Below, one piece after another: positions 10,997 to 22,749 of a stretch of DNA of 64,000 nt. This stretch comes from Tubulanus polymorphus. Taxonomy: Eukaryota > Nemertea > Palaeonemertea > Tubulaniformes > Tubulanidae. The position numbers and the translations under genes were made by a program. Below the pieces are notes generated by a model. The model was not told the origin of the DNA and made no database searches. It saw only the letters and a program-made list of their open reading frames with translations. The DNA lies in the NCBI RefSeq assembly GCF_964204645.1, contig NC_134033.1:6172231-6236230 (forward strand). Reading direction: 5' to 3'. Every line of letters begins with the position of its first letter. Positions within the stretch are counted from its first letter, which is position 1.

Positions 10997-12119
10997 AAAT
11001 TATTAATGTTTAACTATTTAATCTTTTGTATTAAATCATCATGCATTTTATACTGATACAAAATCTATTGTGGTATTTTATCAGTGGTCAATAGTTGAAG
11101 GACTTGGAGAGTGATATCAGAGATGGAGAGAACAGACATCAGAGATGGTACATAATGCAATACACTCCACTCAAAGTACATTGTAAAATCTTTTGACTTT
11201 GCAGTGGCGGATCCTGGGTTTCAGGGAGGGGGTGCACAAATTAGGAAGAGGAGGGAAAATTTTTTGACACCTTATAAAACGTTACCATTATGAAACCTAA
11301 ACAATGTTAACCATTCATCGTCATTTTACAAACGACAACCGTAAATCGATGTGCAAAACGTCACAGGTTTATGTGTACACATACAAGCTATTTGGCAAAA
11401 TATTATTGATAAAGATGTAGAATGGCTCCCTGTGATTATATAATGACCTCTATTTGAACGTCGAAATGTTATATTGCATTGAATATCATGATAAGAGGTA
11501 TTGTAATAGTAAAGGATGTATGATTATATCAGGAGCGGCAGGCATAGATAGAAATGATAAGTAAATCAGATTATTCGGTTAAATGGCGGATGTATACATG
11601 ATTTGGAAGTCTGATATAAAAGTCAGACCCTGACATGGGGATGCTAGTGGAATGACGAAGCTATCTACAATCTGAGTAGGGCCGGCGTGAATTTCATCGG
11701 CGGCTACAGGCGGTCTATATAAAAACATGTAAACAAATAATTTCAATATTCAAATGTTTCAGAAAATATGTTCGATATTAGGGGTATGCAGGTTTCATGA
11801 GATTAGCAATCTATAATAGCATAGCTGTCATATACGGCTCCGCGTCCACTGATGGCATAATACTTTATTGATCCTTATTACATTGAAATTCCGGGATGAA
11901 ATTCCCTAGTTCAATAAAGTTACAAATTTTAGAATAAGAAAATACAAAATACAAGACACATGGGTTATTCATACAGAATAACATGAATAAGTTATTTAAA
12001 TGACGATGTCTACTTCAACCCAGACTCAAGTCTAGGATATCGAGTGACAGCCAAACCGGGCCCTGGGACCGGGGCCGGCTGGCTACTCGAACACTGAACA
12101 CTGAATATATTTTTCTCAA
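10997..12119. other. Intergenic region between HYPK and the LINE
   Basis: No gene is seen. A GGCGGATCCtGG...GGGGGTGCAC motif near 11204-11236 also occurs near 20170 and, in part, near 20470, so it marks a dispersed repeat. Confidence 0.4.
11030..11035 (+). terminator. Putative poly(A) signal of HYPK
   Basis: ATTAAA lies 34 nt after the stop codon. It is the nearest polyadenylation-type hexamer. Confidence 0.4.
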
Positions 12120-12188
12120 ATGTATAATACATAATATAATAGTATAATAATTGTTGTACATGATTATTGAATATATACATTCAAGCAG

Positions 12189-12213
12189 GACAGCCCCAAG
12201 CCCTAAGGGCTGT
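12189..12213 (-). repeat. 3'-end stem-loop of the LINE
   Basis: On the minus strand ACAGCCC...TTGGGGCTGT can pair around a short loop. A 3' terminal hairpin of this kind is often what CR1-like RTs recognise; that role is inferred here. Confidence 0.45.
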
Positions 12214-12301
12214 ACCTAATTGGGGGGATGCCCTGGTATGATTTGATACCATGATACAATTAATGAGAATACAATAATAATTAATGACAACATAATTGAC
12301 A

Positions 12302-12306
12302 TCAAA

Positions 12307-12365
<59 letters not shown>

Positions 12366-12490
12366 TGATGATAATGATAATAATAATAATAATGATAATG
12401 ATAATAATAATAATATATATATCCATATACATACATATACACATGCATACACACATATACACATATATACATACACATATACACATACAT
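12302..12490. repeat. Microsatellite (ATA/ATG)n then (CATATA)n
   Basis: A long run of AAT/GAT triplets (12302-12416) is followed by ACATATAC-type repeats. It lies inside the LINE 3' region. Long Ile/Tyr-only reading frames through it are not genes. Confidence 0.9.
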
Positions 12491-12565
12491 ATGCATAAGA
12501 TATATAAATATTTTCGAAAATAAATGAAGGTAGGCAACACAAAAAAGGTTTCATTTTAGAATTAA

Positions 12566-15500
12566 TTAATAGTTCAAGAGTGTAGTTTTTTTGAATCGTG
12601 AGATAAAAGAATTTATGGTAGCAGCTTTGCGAAGATGATCATCAGTGTTCTGCCAAAGAATTGGAGTTCTACTTAAAAAAGAATCGTGAAAGAGTTTCGT
12701 GGTATGAAATTGGACTCTGGCATTATTCCTGTTTCTAGTGTTATAATTGTGGAATTTTGAATTTAAATCTAGTAAATTGTAGATAGACAAAGGGAGCTTT
12801 TTATGAGAATGATTAAATCCAAATTTAAGAATTTCTAATTTGACAAGATCGGCAAATTTTAAAATTTTGTATTTTTTGAAAATAGGGGATGTTGGTGCAT
12901 TGAAGGCAGCATTATCTATGAGTCGTACAGCTTTTTTCTGGATTTTGAAAATACTATTAGTTTGCTCAGAGGAAAGCAGTGGACCCCAGACAACCAGTGC
13001 ATAAATAAGATGACAGTGAATATATGAATTGTAAATAGTTTTTTTTCAAAAAACCTGGGAACACATTCTTAACAGTCCTTAGCAGGTACAAATTTTTATT
13101 CATTTTATTGATAAGCTGTTTAATATGCAAATTCCAATTGAGATCAGCATCAATATTTAATCCTAGAAATTTACAGTCAGTAGATAATTCTATATTTAAA
13201 TTTTCTAATTCTATTTTTAAGTTGTCTGATCTCAATAGATGCCTTTTTGGTTTGAATAGTAAGTATTTAGTTTTTTCAATGTTCAGGGTAAGTTGATTGG
13301 CATGGAACCAGGAGGTTAATAATTTTAAATCATTTTTAGCATTTTGAAACAGTTCAGAAAGATTCTTTTCAGTACATAGAAGGTTTGTATCATCGGCAAA
13401 TGAGATGGCTTTAGAATGTTTGAGATTATTATTTAGATCGTTAATGTAAACAAGAAAGAGAAGCGGACCTAAGACTGAGCCTTGTGGTACTCCATGCGTA
13501 AGCGTGTTGAAAGTCGAGTCAGCATTATTGTAGTGAACATAAATTTTTCTATCTTTGAGATAACTATGAAACCAGTTGAATGCGTGTCCCCTAATTCCAT
13601 AGTGATATAATTTATAGAGTAGTTTGTCAATATTTAACGAGTCAAATGCCTTTGATAGGTCAAGACATATACCCAAAGAAAAATTTCTTTTTTCTAAATT
13701 AGCGATAATGTTACCAATAAAATCAGCTATGGCATGAGTTGTAGAATGATTTGGTCTGAAGCCATATTGCGTAGTATTTAGAATTTCAAATTTAAACAAG
13801 AAATGATATAGTCGCTTATGAACAAGTTTTTCCAAGATCTTGGATAAGACTGGTAGTAGGGAAATTGGACGGTAATTGTTTAGAGTTTGTTTGCTTCCAG
13901 TTTTATGAAGAGGAATAACCTTTGCTATTTTCATTTTATCTGGGAATTTGCCTTCTTGAAGAGATTTATTACAAAGAATAGTCATAGGATTAATAATTGA
14001 GGGAGCAATAAATTTCAATAGTTTATTGCTTAAAATATCTGGACCCGTACTTTGTTTAGGCGAAAGCTGGTTGATCATTTTAAATATTTCCTCACTATTT
14101 GTAGGTTGCAGGAACATAACATTGTCATTTTTATTAGGAAGAAATGCCATAAAATTAGTAGTAGTGTTAGGTATTTTTTCTGAATACTTTCTGCCAACCG
14201 AAGAAAAGGAATCATTAAATGCAAGACTAATTTCGGAATTATCAGTAACCGTTTTTCCATCAATCTTAAAATTTGTCGTAATTGATGTTTTATCATTAGT
14301 CTTGCCAATTAGTTCTTTAATGAATTGCCACATTTTACGACAGTTTTTTCCAAAGGAATTAATTTTGTAATTATAAAAATCTATTTTTTGACGTCTTTTA
14401 ACATAGTTGAGCCGATTACGATAATTTATATAGTTTTTATAACGTTGGTCTGATTTATCTAACCCAATAACTTTTTTGTATAGATTATCACATTTCTTTG
14501 AGGATCTCAGAATAGAGTTAGACATCCACGGCTCAATTAATTTGTTTTTCTTTTTTCTTTTTTTAATTTCTGGAGCTATACTATTAATAGTATTAGTAAT
14601 ATTTGTCATAATAAAGTCATACGATTCACTACAATTCATATTATCCAAATTTGACCAGTTAACATTTAAAAGGGTGTTATTTATTGATTGTATATTTTTA
14701 GCATTAAGGTTACGGGAGAAGAATTCATTTGTTGTTGGTCTAACATTATATACAATAGAAACGAAACAAGGCAAGTGATCCGAAATATCAGTTAGTAGTA
14801 TTGCACTAGTGTGATTACTATTTAGTTCGGGAGAGAGGTATATGTTATCAATTAGAGTAGCAGTGGCCTTTGTGATTCTTGTAGGTCGCAGTATTGTAGG
14901 GCATAGACTATTGTTTAGGTTGATTTCTAAGAATTTTGATGTATTTTTATGACTATTGATCTTAATGTAGTCTAAATTCTGATCCATACCAAGAACTATC
15001 TCTGATTTTTCGTTATTAATTTTTGTAATTAAAGTTCTGTATTTTTCAAGAAACATTAGTTCGCTATTGCCAGGTACTCTATATAATTCACCAATAATAA
15101 TTTTCTTTTTAGATTGAGTTTTAGGATAAATTTCTATGAAACAAGATTCAAATTTACCTTCTTCAAAAATGTCCAAATCAGTTCTCGGGTTGTACGATAT
15201 ATTATCATTAACGTAGATGGCGACTCCTCCTTGAGATAAATTCAGTCTATGATTTTCAATTAAATGATAGTTAGATAATTTACAAAGAGGTGCATTTTTA
15301 TCTGTTAGAAAGGTTTCACATATCATTATGACATCTATAATAATATTTTGAATTTTAAAGATTTCTATCATAATTTTGAGTTTATCAATTTTTGAATAGA
15401 GACTACGTACATTCAGTTGTAAGATATTAAGGTTGTTGGTAGTATTGAAATTATATACATCTTTCAGGTCACTGGGTTTAGTATATGGACATTGATTACT

Positions 15501-15573
15501 ATCTAAAATCAGATCATCATCAATGATTGAATTTAAATAATAATTTTTATCATTAGCTTTTTGTTTGAATAAT
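12566..15573 (-). pseudogene. LINE ORF2: APE endonuclease and reverse transcriptase, one frameshift
   Basis: ORF2 encodes the endonuclease and RT that retrotranspose the element. The frame opens after a stop near 15574 with LQLNVRSL, the endonuclease N-terminal motif, upstream of the first ATG at 15371. GMDQNLD and SDHLP are further endonuclease motifs. RT blocks follow: NNYRPISLLP, LDLSKAFDSLN, GVPQGSVLGPLLF, and SFADDTNLL at the active site. The reading frame breaks at an A8 run (T8 on plus strand, 13039-13046). Removing one base restores the frame into YALVVWGPL, and the C-terminus stays open to the TAA at 12566. The break may be a real mutation or a sequencing indel. No in-frame ATG begins the full ORF. 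Confidence 0.9.
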
Positions 15574-16398
15574 TAAAAAAAATCTGTGTTGCCAAGACAC
15601 ATAATAATTTAGAACAAATACGTAAAACCAAAAAGAAGAAAATTTGATAAGGAAAAAAAAGAAAAAAAAGAGTTTGTAATAAACAAAAAAAAAATGCACA
15701 AAAAGATGCTGACCTTTGACCGCCGTATACGGCAATAGTCAGCTAGTACTTGGTAGGTAGTTGATTAAATCAACTATGAGGCCAAGGCATATGTGTCAAG
15801 GTTACAAAAGAATCTTATATTTTAGTCAAACAGATTTAGAGATAAGCACTGTAGCTTGTGTTTATAATATTGACTACGTACTTTGAAATAATATGATCAT
15901 CAATAGGAAAAATAAATCAAAATAAAATAAAGTAAATACTCTGTTGAAACCACGCTATCAACTGAGTTAAAAATAATTGACAATTTACATACTTAGCTTC
16001 TTTACTCTAAACTATCGAGTAATAGTGTCACCGAGTAACTTAAGAATATGCCAAGTCTTAGAAAAGGCAGACATACAAAAGTAAGAAACAGTATACAATA
16101 TACAGTTCACCAGTATAGATGTGTCCTAGGTCATACCGGTAATACTAAATAAGTGTGTTTGAGCTTTTAGGTAATTTAGTTATAAATATTCATACTTTTT
16201 GGCTATCATGACACTTGAGGGAAAACCAATTCAGCTTTAACGGTGTCACTCTTGAAATAGATGCTTACTTATTGAATGATTAAGTTATGTACAGATATTA
16301 TGTTAGGTCATTAATCGAAAAAGATTATCCGCAAGAATTAATTACACCGGTATATGAATCATTTAAAAAGTCACCTTTTGGATCATATCTCTAGTCCT
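15574..16398 (-). other. LINE inter-ORF spacer
   Basis: About 800 bp of AT-rich sequence with poly-A/T runs separates ORF1 and ORF2. No reading frame of note is present. This is long for a CR1-like element and may include an insertion. Confidence 0.5.
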
Positions 16399-17157
16399 TT
16401 ATGGAAGATTCTCAAATAACTTCAGTCTAATTATCTGTCCATTTTTAATTGCAAGCACCTTGCCATGAGATACAAACACAGTCTCGTATTTACCACTTTT
16501 GGAAGCATCATCCCTAAGTTTGGATACTTCAGGCGCTAAGTCCTCCTGTATAACAAATCCGGTTCCTTTAAGTTTTTTCCTGTTTTGTAGAACACGATCT
16601 CTAATTCCACGAAATTTAAAACGCACAATTATGCCCGGTGGCTTTGGCTTAACAGAATTATTCGGTTGGTGACGCTGTATCAATCTATGTGCAACTTCAA
16701 TATCATCCTGTGATACTTTTTCGCCCTGTGGTAGTTGCAGCTTTTTAATCACTTTGTCAATTACAATTTTGGAACAATTTTCATTGTCTTTTACCGCTGG
16801 TAAAGAGGGACCATATATTCGTAAATTGTTTCTTCGCGAGTATTGGTTATTCTCTACTACTCCGATTTTGAGTTTTTTTATATCCAATTTAAGAGAATTA
16901 TTTTCAGTTGTTAGTTCAGTTACTTTTATTTCGTAGTCTTTGATTGTTTTTTCCATCATGCCAATTCGGTCAGTTAGAGATTTAATTTCAGTCTGAACAA
17001 TTGTCGTTATTTCTGCAGTCAAAGTTTTTTTGAACTGATCCATATATGTTTCCATGTAGGTTATCGTAAGTGTTTCAGCTGATTCACTTGAATTAGATGA
17101 AGCCGGCCTCGGACGTTTATTACAGCGATTGTTTGTACTAGTATTAGAGTCTTCCAT
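16399..17157 (-). CDS. LINE ORF1: coiled-coil RNA-binding protein
   Basis: ORF1 proteins coat the LINE RNA and act as nucleic-acid chaperones. The frame is open from the ATG at 17157 for 252 codons; an upstream GTG extends it by eight codons but is less likely. A Ser/Asn-rich basic head is followed by a coiled coil (roughly residues 35-100, KTIKDYEIKVTELTTENNSL), then NNQYSRRNNLRIYGP, the standard entry to the RRM-like domain of L1/CR1-type ORF1p. A basic C-terminal domain (FKFRGIRDRVLQNRKKL) ends the protein. Confidence 0.8.
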   Translation of the reverse strand: MEDSNTSTNNRCNKRPRPASSNSSESAETLTITYMETYMDQFKKTLTAEITTIVQTEIKSLTDRIGMMEKTIKDYEIKVTELTTENNSLKLDIKKLKIGVVENNQYSRRNNLRIYGPSLPAVKDNENCSKIVIDKVIKKLQLPQGEKVSQDDIEVAHRLIQRHQPNNSVKPKPPGIIVRFKFRGIRDRVLQNRKKLKGTGFVIQEDLAPEVSKLRDDASKSGKYETVFVSHGKVLAIKNGQIIRLKLFENLP

Positions 17158-17181
17158 GAGATTATCTGCATCGCTGAACAC

Positions 17182-19254
17182 TTCATCTGCCGTTGGTTCT
17201 TTATTCTGGCCTTGTTCTATAGACGGATCTTTTGTGAAGGCTGTTATATAGTAGTCTGAGTCTGAGACGCCATGTCATCTGTCAATCAGCTGTCACTCAG
17301 TCACAACACAAATAGATATATGTTTAATCCTTTATAGACCAACGACGAAAATAAGTGAGTGAGTAGAGTAGTCCATGACACCTGTCACTGTTGATATTTT
17401 TCGCATTGATATTCACAAAATATTCACAAATTCACTCAAACGGCACATATCCGATCAGAAAAATTTCAAGACATCTCTAGATCCGACCGAGATAATTTAG
17501 CTTTTCGCAATGATACAAAAATCTCTAAATTATTTCCGACACATACCCCTGAAAAAGGCAGTTTTCAGGAGCTAAGTGCGCACACGACTGACCAGGTCGG
17601 CCATATTTTAAACTCGAAGTCATGATGAAGCAGACATCAGAAGAGCTCTTTCTTCAACCATGGAGGCAATGAAGTTGCAGACCAGCTTAGAGCAAAAGTG
17701 AATCGAAGTCGGTCACAAGTTGACAATTTTTTTTTTTAATTAGACCAGTCGAAGACTGTATCATCTACCCAATCGCCAAATCTCATAATTCCCCAAATTT
17801 CTTAAAACTTCGATTTCAAATTTGCGATTCCACATTAGCTAATCCCAGAAATTCTACATTTTTTCGCAGGCGTCAAATAATTTATTAACTCTACGCATGC
17901 TGGGGGTGACCGGAAGTAACGGTCGTCAAACCTTTGAAATGTGCGTGACGTTACATCACATAACGGGTAGTGTTGCTATGGCCATAGATGGAATATACAT
18001 CGAGCTTTGTACTTCATGTTATGTCTGTTATCACGCGGAGGCCTTGGCAACACACTGAAGCTGTTCCTATATCCATACAAGCACCAGCTGTGTATACAGC
18101 ACATAGGCCTATGACAGAGCGTTTAGACACGGCGCATACCTGACATAGATAGATTTTCACAGTAGCACTACATACACTGTATCATTCTAACTCTTATCAG
18201 TGTTTATTTTTGGCCGGCGTAGTCGCATCAGTGAAGTATGTCATTCAAATTACACTGACTTTTTGTAGATTTTCTGTCATTTTGACCCCTCTGGGAATTT
18301 AGGGTGACCCCTCTGGGAATTTAGGGTAACCCCTCTGGGAATTTAGGGGGTCACAAAGACCCCCTAATATTCGGAGACACCTCGAGGAATACTTTATTTC
18401 AGCTCATGAGAGGATATTCAGCAATAGAGGATACTAGAGAAGACATATTGACTGAAATTAAAAAATAATTTTTTAAAATTTGATTTTTTGACCTTTCGTT
18501 GACCTTGAGATATTGACCATCATAATGACCCAAGGACCCCAAAACTTTTCCCAGTGATCAACAACGGCCCTAGCTTGGATAAAATGGAGAATTATAATCA
18601 GTTTCTCTCTGATCTCTTTTTTTCCTTGGCTAATTACTGTAAAAAAAAACAGGCTTATTTAGTACAACCACACCCTGGGTGGGGCCTTCTGGGGTCCCTC
18701 ATCTTACCCCAGACAGCAAAATTTTTGAAAAGTATAGATTTTTAGATAGAATAGGTTGTTCTGAAACAGAAAATATATAGTTTTACTATGTCCCTGTTAG
18801 TATAAAGCCCTCATAATTGCTTTATTATCATGTACTGAAAGTAGTTAAGAACAAATCAGAGAATTCTGAGATCTGAAAATTTAACAAAGTTGCATGCAAA
18901 GTTAATTTTCTTGTTTAATATTAGATGCTCGGAGACGCGTTCTAGGCGCGATCAGAGTACATCTGACCCGGAATCAGTCCAGTTATTCAACCTAACACAG
19001 CAATGAACATCGATGAAATGCCATGAACTAGAGGACTGCCGAAAAAAAGCGCCAGTAAACGATGACGACAAAGCTTCAGGCCAACACATTTTCAGGGATT
19101 TGTCACGTGTTTTTTCTTTCTCACGAAAAGGTTCGTCCCTGAACAAAAGCGAGGACTTCAGAAGGGTGCAGGTGCCCCCCCCCCTGGATCCGCCGCTGCT
19201 TGGCAGTGATTTCCGAGTTGTACGTTATAGTTGACTCCGCCGCTCAAGTCATAT
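17182..19254. other. Non-coding stretch with repeats
   Basis: The left part may include the LINE 5' UTR. I see no conserved exon. A 22-bp triplicate lies at 18290-18362. The right end carries GGATCCGCCGCTGC, a reverse copy of the dispersed GGCGGATCC motif. Confidence 0.35.
18290..18362. repeat. Three tandem copies of a 22-23-bp unit
   Basis: ACCCCTCTGGGAATTTAGGG is repeated three times with one or two changes. Confidence 0.85.
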
Positions 19255-19460
19255 AATTCGACTTGACAATGATTTCCAAGCTGGATGATGCAGATGACTC
19301 CACTCTATTCAGATCTTTTGACTTGAGAGTAATTTACGAGTTGTATGGTACAATAAACTCCGTTAAAGTCAGATCTTTTGACTTGACAATGATTTCCAAG
19401 TTGGGTGGTAAAGTAGACGGCACTGAGAGTGATATCCGAGTTGGATGTTAGAGTAGATTT
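19225..19460. repeat. Tandem repeat of ~60 bp, GACTTGACAATGATTTCCAAG unit
   Basis: About four diverged units contain TTTGACTTGA, an AATGATTTCCAAGTTGG-like core and a GTAGACTCC-like end. A short related stretch (GATATCCGAGTT) appears near 51960. Confidence 0.6.
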
Positions 19461-19974
19461 CGCTGCGTAGAATCGATTCTGCTTAGCGGTCATCATTAGC
19501 CAATCAAATGCGTGGTATCAAAAATACATAAGGATGGATGTATTTTGAATTCGAATACGAACGCTGCAACCATTTCCAATGTATATGGAGGAAATATACA
19601 TCGTAGCCTACTGAGCAGATGATAGGATAGTTTGAGTGACTCGACATAAACCCCGCTTTACCGCTACGCTCTATTTACCGCCAAAATCAGGAATCCCCAA
19701 AGGTGGCGTTAAATCGAGGTATGACTGTATTTACAATTGTTTACAAATACAGGAAATAAAAGTATTTTAAAACTTAACAAACGTTATTTACAACATACTA
19801 CCGATCTGTGTATACATGCGCATCTAATATTATTAGACCGAATTTGATAAATTTAGCCACTTTAAAAGTTGGACTTTTTAAAACATCAAGGTGCCGAAAG
19901 GTATTTGAATTCAAGTAGTTTTTACGGAATTCGGTATGTTAGTGAGTTACAGTAAAAAATGAAATGAAAAATAA

Positions 19975-20033
19975 GTTCCCACACCGGGAATCGAACCCGG
20001 GCCGCCTGGGCGAAGGCCAGGAAGGGGGTGGTA
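19975..20033 (-). pseudogene. 3' half of a tRNA-Glu (tRNA-derived repeat)
   Basis: On the minus strand the anticodon arm, variable loop, T arm and 3' acceptor strand closely match animal tRNA-Glu(UUC): a five-pair anticodon stem CCTGG/CCAGG around CCTTCGC, then CCCGGGTTCGATTCCCGG and GTGTGGGAAC. The 5' half does not match: no D arm or complementary 5' acceptor strand is present. Position 33 of the loop is C, not the invariant T. It is therefore a pseudogene or SINE head, not a functional tRNA. Confidence 0.65.
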
Positions 20034-21532
20034 TTGATAGAGCGAACCTGCCGTTGAAAGCCACCGGAGCTACACTGCTGAGTGGCAAACGGTTCGCCGG
20101 AAACCTCTTTCGACGGGTAAAAACATGCAGGTATGAAGTCTAATTTAAAAGATACATATGGATCACATATTGCAGCGGCGGATCCAGGATTCCATCGAGG
20201 GGTGCACAAATCCAAATTCTTAAAATTAGGCGCACGGAGACGCGTTCTGGCCATGGGCACGATCAGAGTACGATTTAAGTCGCAATTTGAATAGTGATTT
20301 TCATAGCTTTCACTTCATTACGCTTACTCAGAATAGCATGCAGGCATGAAGTCTAGTTTACATGGTACAAATGGATAACACATTTAATGTGTTATTCATT
20401 TGTGACATACATATATCAAAATACGCTCAGTTAGTAAAACTAAAACTGAGACACCACCGCGGAAAGTCAGGGGGCGGATCCAGGCTGAGCGAAAGGGAGG
20501 GAGTTCATCGCATATGACAAGGGCACTCGTGGAAGACGTCCCGGGGAACGCCGGAGGCGCTAATGCTTATCCAGGGGGTCTTGGGGTTCCCCCAGAAAAT
20601 CAAGAAAAATATTTATATGGGCACATATTTATACAATTTAAGTGCATATTATTGCTTTACGAAGTACTGTGGACCCCGTGTTTGGTTCCCGGCGGGTGTC
20701 GCGGGTTTTTAAAGGACAAATATAAATCAATTCAATTAATTAAACAACCTCTTAGACAAGAGTGACATTTCACCCATCTATTTCATGGTCAAAATCTGTT
20801 TTGATTCTCGATGCAAAAAATGTGTTTAATTCTATAGGCGTTGATCGATTTTGGCGGTATGGCAGCTGCAGTTCTCTTGCCGGGTGCGTATATTGATTCA
20901 GCTTAACAAATATCGATATCTGTGTATTCGATATTTAGCTGTGCAAGTTTGATTTGCATTTGAAACGTATATAAAATATCATATGCGATAATATATAGGC
21001 CTATGTTAATTCATTTGCTCATTCGTCGATCGACAGGTTCCGACTCTGAGAACACGCAATATTTTCGTTTCATAAGTTGAATTCGTTGGAAGCTTTAACT
21101 ATATAAGGTAAGCCGAGTGATGGAAAATATTCAAATCACTATTCGTCATAGCCTTCATTGTTGTCTACGTACTCTTACTGATGATGATAATTAGGATTAT
21201 GATTGTTATTTTCATTGTCACTGTTATTATCATTCACATTATAGGTATTATATAAGTAATATTATTATTATCATTAAAGTTACTATTATATAAAAGTTAC
21301 AGAGCATATCCCCTTACGGTACAGTTCCCGGTTTAGTAGAGATGTCCTTGAAATACGTAAGTAGACATAAACAGGGATAGACTTAGATAGTGAAGCCAGG
21401 GAATAAATTCAAACATATAGTCCAAACTATTCTAAAGGGAATAATGATTTTTTAATATTCGCTTTTCGTTGGGTGGAGTTTTGATACGAGTCTAAACGAG
21501 AATTAGAGCAGGCTCACAATCTGATAAGTGAC
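20034..21532. other. Repeat-derived non-coding stretch
   Basis: The GGCGGATCCAGG motif occurs twice (near 20170 and 20470), and a segment near 20240 (GACGCGTTCTgGcC...GATCAGAGTAC) repeats one near 18935. No exon is seen. Confidence 0.35.
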
Positions 21533-21630
21533 AAGTAATAGGGAATATGGGGGTTCAAGCCAAAGGTCGAGAGGTCGAGCTCACCCTCCCTCTCAACCTT
21601 TGACTTGAACCCCCATATTCCCTATTACTT
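21533..21630. repeat. Long imperfect inverted repeat (~40-bp arms)
   Basis: AAGTAATAGGGAATATGGGG and its continuation to 21573 are mirrored by 21591-21630 around a short loop, with only a few mismatches. It directly precedes the AT-rich broken ORF. Confidence 0.8.
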
Positions 21631-21868
21631 CTAATCATTTCATATAAATGAACATTATTTACATGAATTTCATATATATTAAAATGAATTATATATTAAT
21701 CATAAAAGTGTGAGTAAAGTGTGAAATAAAATAGAAATTAACGAGTTGATTAAAATTAGATTTTTAAACATAAAAGGTGTGAGTAAAGTGTGAGTGAAAT
21801 AATTCATATTTAAAACGGTGAATATTTATATTTATATGCGTCAGATTTATTTTAATAAAAGTTTTGTT

Positions 21869-22276
21869 ATGAAAATGAAGAAAGAAGAAGAACCCAAATT
21901 TAAAATCGAAATCAATGAAACCAATAAATTATTTTCACAGTTAAACATTAAAAATTATATCTCAGCATCAAATTAAGTGTATGAGAGGCGTTATAAAATT
22001 GATAATATTACTGTAACTAACCAAATATTATCAAATGAAACATATTTAATTACTGAACTAATTGATACTTTTGATAATGGCGCTAAAAATCCTAAAATAT
22101 TTAATAGAGTTTTAAATTATAAAGGTAATTTAGATGAAAACATGATAAATATACTTCAAACTCCTTTCAATGAAAGAAAAAGTGATATAATACTTTCAAA
22201 AGATTATAATGCGTTATATAGGGGTTCTGTTTTAGTCGATGTGCACTACGTCATCAATATTGGCGTTTCAAAATAA
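21869..22276 (+). pseudogene. AT-rich ORF of unknown function with one internal stop
   Basis: From the ATG at 21869 the frame runs 35 codons (MKMKKEEEPKFKIEINE...) to a TAA at 21974, then continues open in the same frame for about 100 codons to a TAA at 22276. The composition is strikingly rich in Lys, Asn, Ile and AT-ending codons, unlike HYPK or the transporter genes. That both halves share one frame suggests a single protein of about 135 residues with one nonsense mutation. I do not recognise the family. A viral or mobile-element origin is possible from base composition but not shown. Confidence 0.4.
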
Positions 22277-22563
22277 CGACAACATTTGTGAATTATTGCT
22301 TTTAATCAAAAAACATTTTTTTTGTTTTTGATTAATTCTTATAATTTTTTTGAGCGGATGTGTTCATAACGGCATCACTATATCGGGGCTCGACTGGTTG
22401 ACGGTCGAATCCAAAATGAATTCATTGATCCTTAATATGATATAATCCATCTTAAATTATTCATTGTGTACGATTGAGAGATATTTGCTTTTTTCAAGAT
22501 GTCAAGAAACCTTCAAGCTAGTTCTCTTGTTTAGTTTTGAACTTGGTTCTTTCATCATTGCAG

Positions 22564-22749
22564 ATGTTGAAACTGACTTTGATTTTCACCATGCTGCTGC
22601 TCTTGTCGGGTTTTTCCCACCAGGAAGAAAACTGCACTGATTGCGACGACTGGTGCAACGTAAACTGCGCTACTGAAAATGATGGAAGTTGCTACTCGAA
22701 TTGCATCAACAACGAATGTCCCGATTGCGCCGGTGAACTGACGAGATAA
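22564..22749 (+). CDS. Small secreted cysteine-rich peptide, unknown function
   Basis: The ORF is 61 aa. Residues 1-18 form a clear signal peptide (basic start, then leucine-rich core TLIFTMLLLLSGF). The remainder is acidic with eight cysteines spaced C-x2-C-x3-C-x3-C-x7-C-x3-C-x4-C-x2-C, close to mirror-symmetric; the central part is a twin C-x3-C arrangement as seen in helical-hairpin disulfide peptides. A splice acceptor-like TTCATCATTGCAG lies directly before the ATG, so a non-coding first exon is likely. Such peptides can be antimicrobial, signalling or toxin-like; nothing here decides among these. No family is recognised. Confidence 0.55.
   Translation: MLKLTLIFTMLLLLSGFSHQEENCTDCDDWCNVNCATENDGSCYSNCINNECPDCAGELTR

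Larger units (their letters stand above)
12120..17181 (-). mobile_element. CR1-like non-LTR retrotransposon (LINE), nearly intact
   Basis: Reading the minus strand, ORF1 (17157-16399) is followed by a spacer of about 800 bp, ORF2 with endonuclease and reverse transcriptase (about 15573-12566), a 3' UTR with microsatellite and a conserved-looking hairpin (12189-12213). The FADD-type RT active site and an APE endonuclease place it in the CR1/L2/jockey branch; the exact clade is not resolved. The 5' end is not defined and could extend beyond 17.2 kb. One frameshift in ORF2 is the only clear lesion. Confidence 0.85.

Noticed and set aside
12181-12554. Long Ile/Tyr/Leu-rich reading frames on both strands
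   Set aside because: They are translations of a triplet microsatellite in the LINE 3' region.
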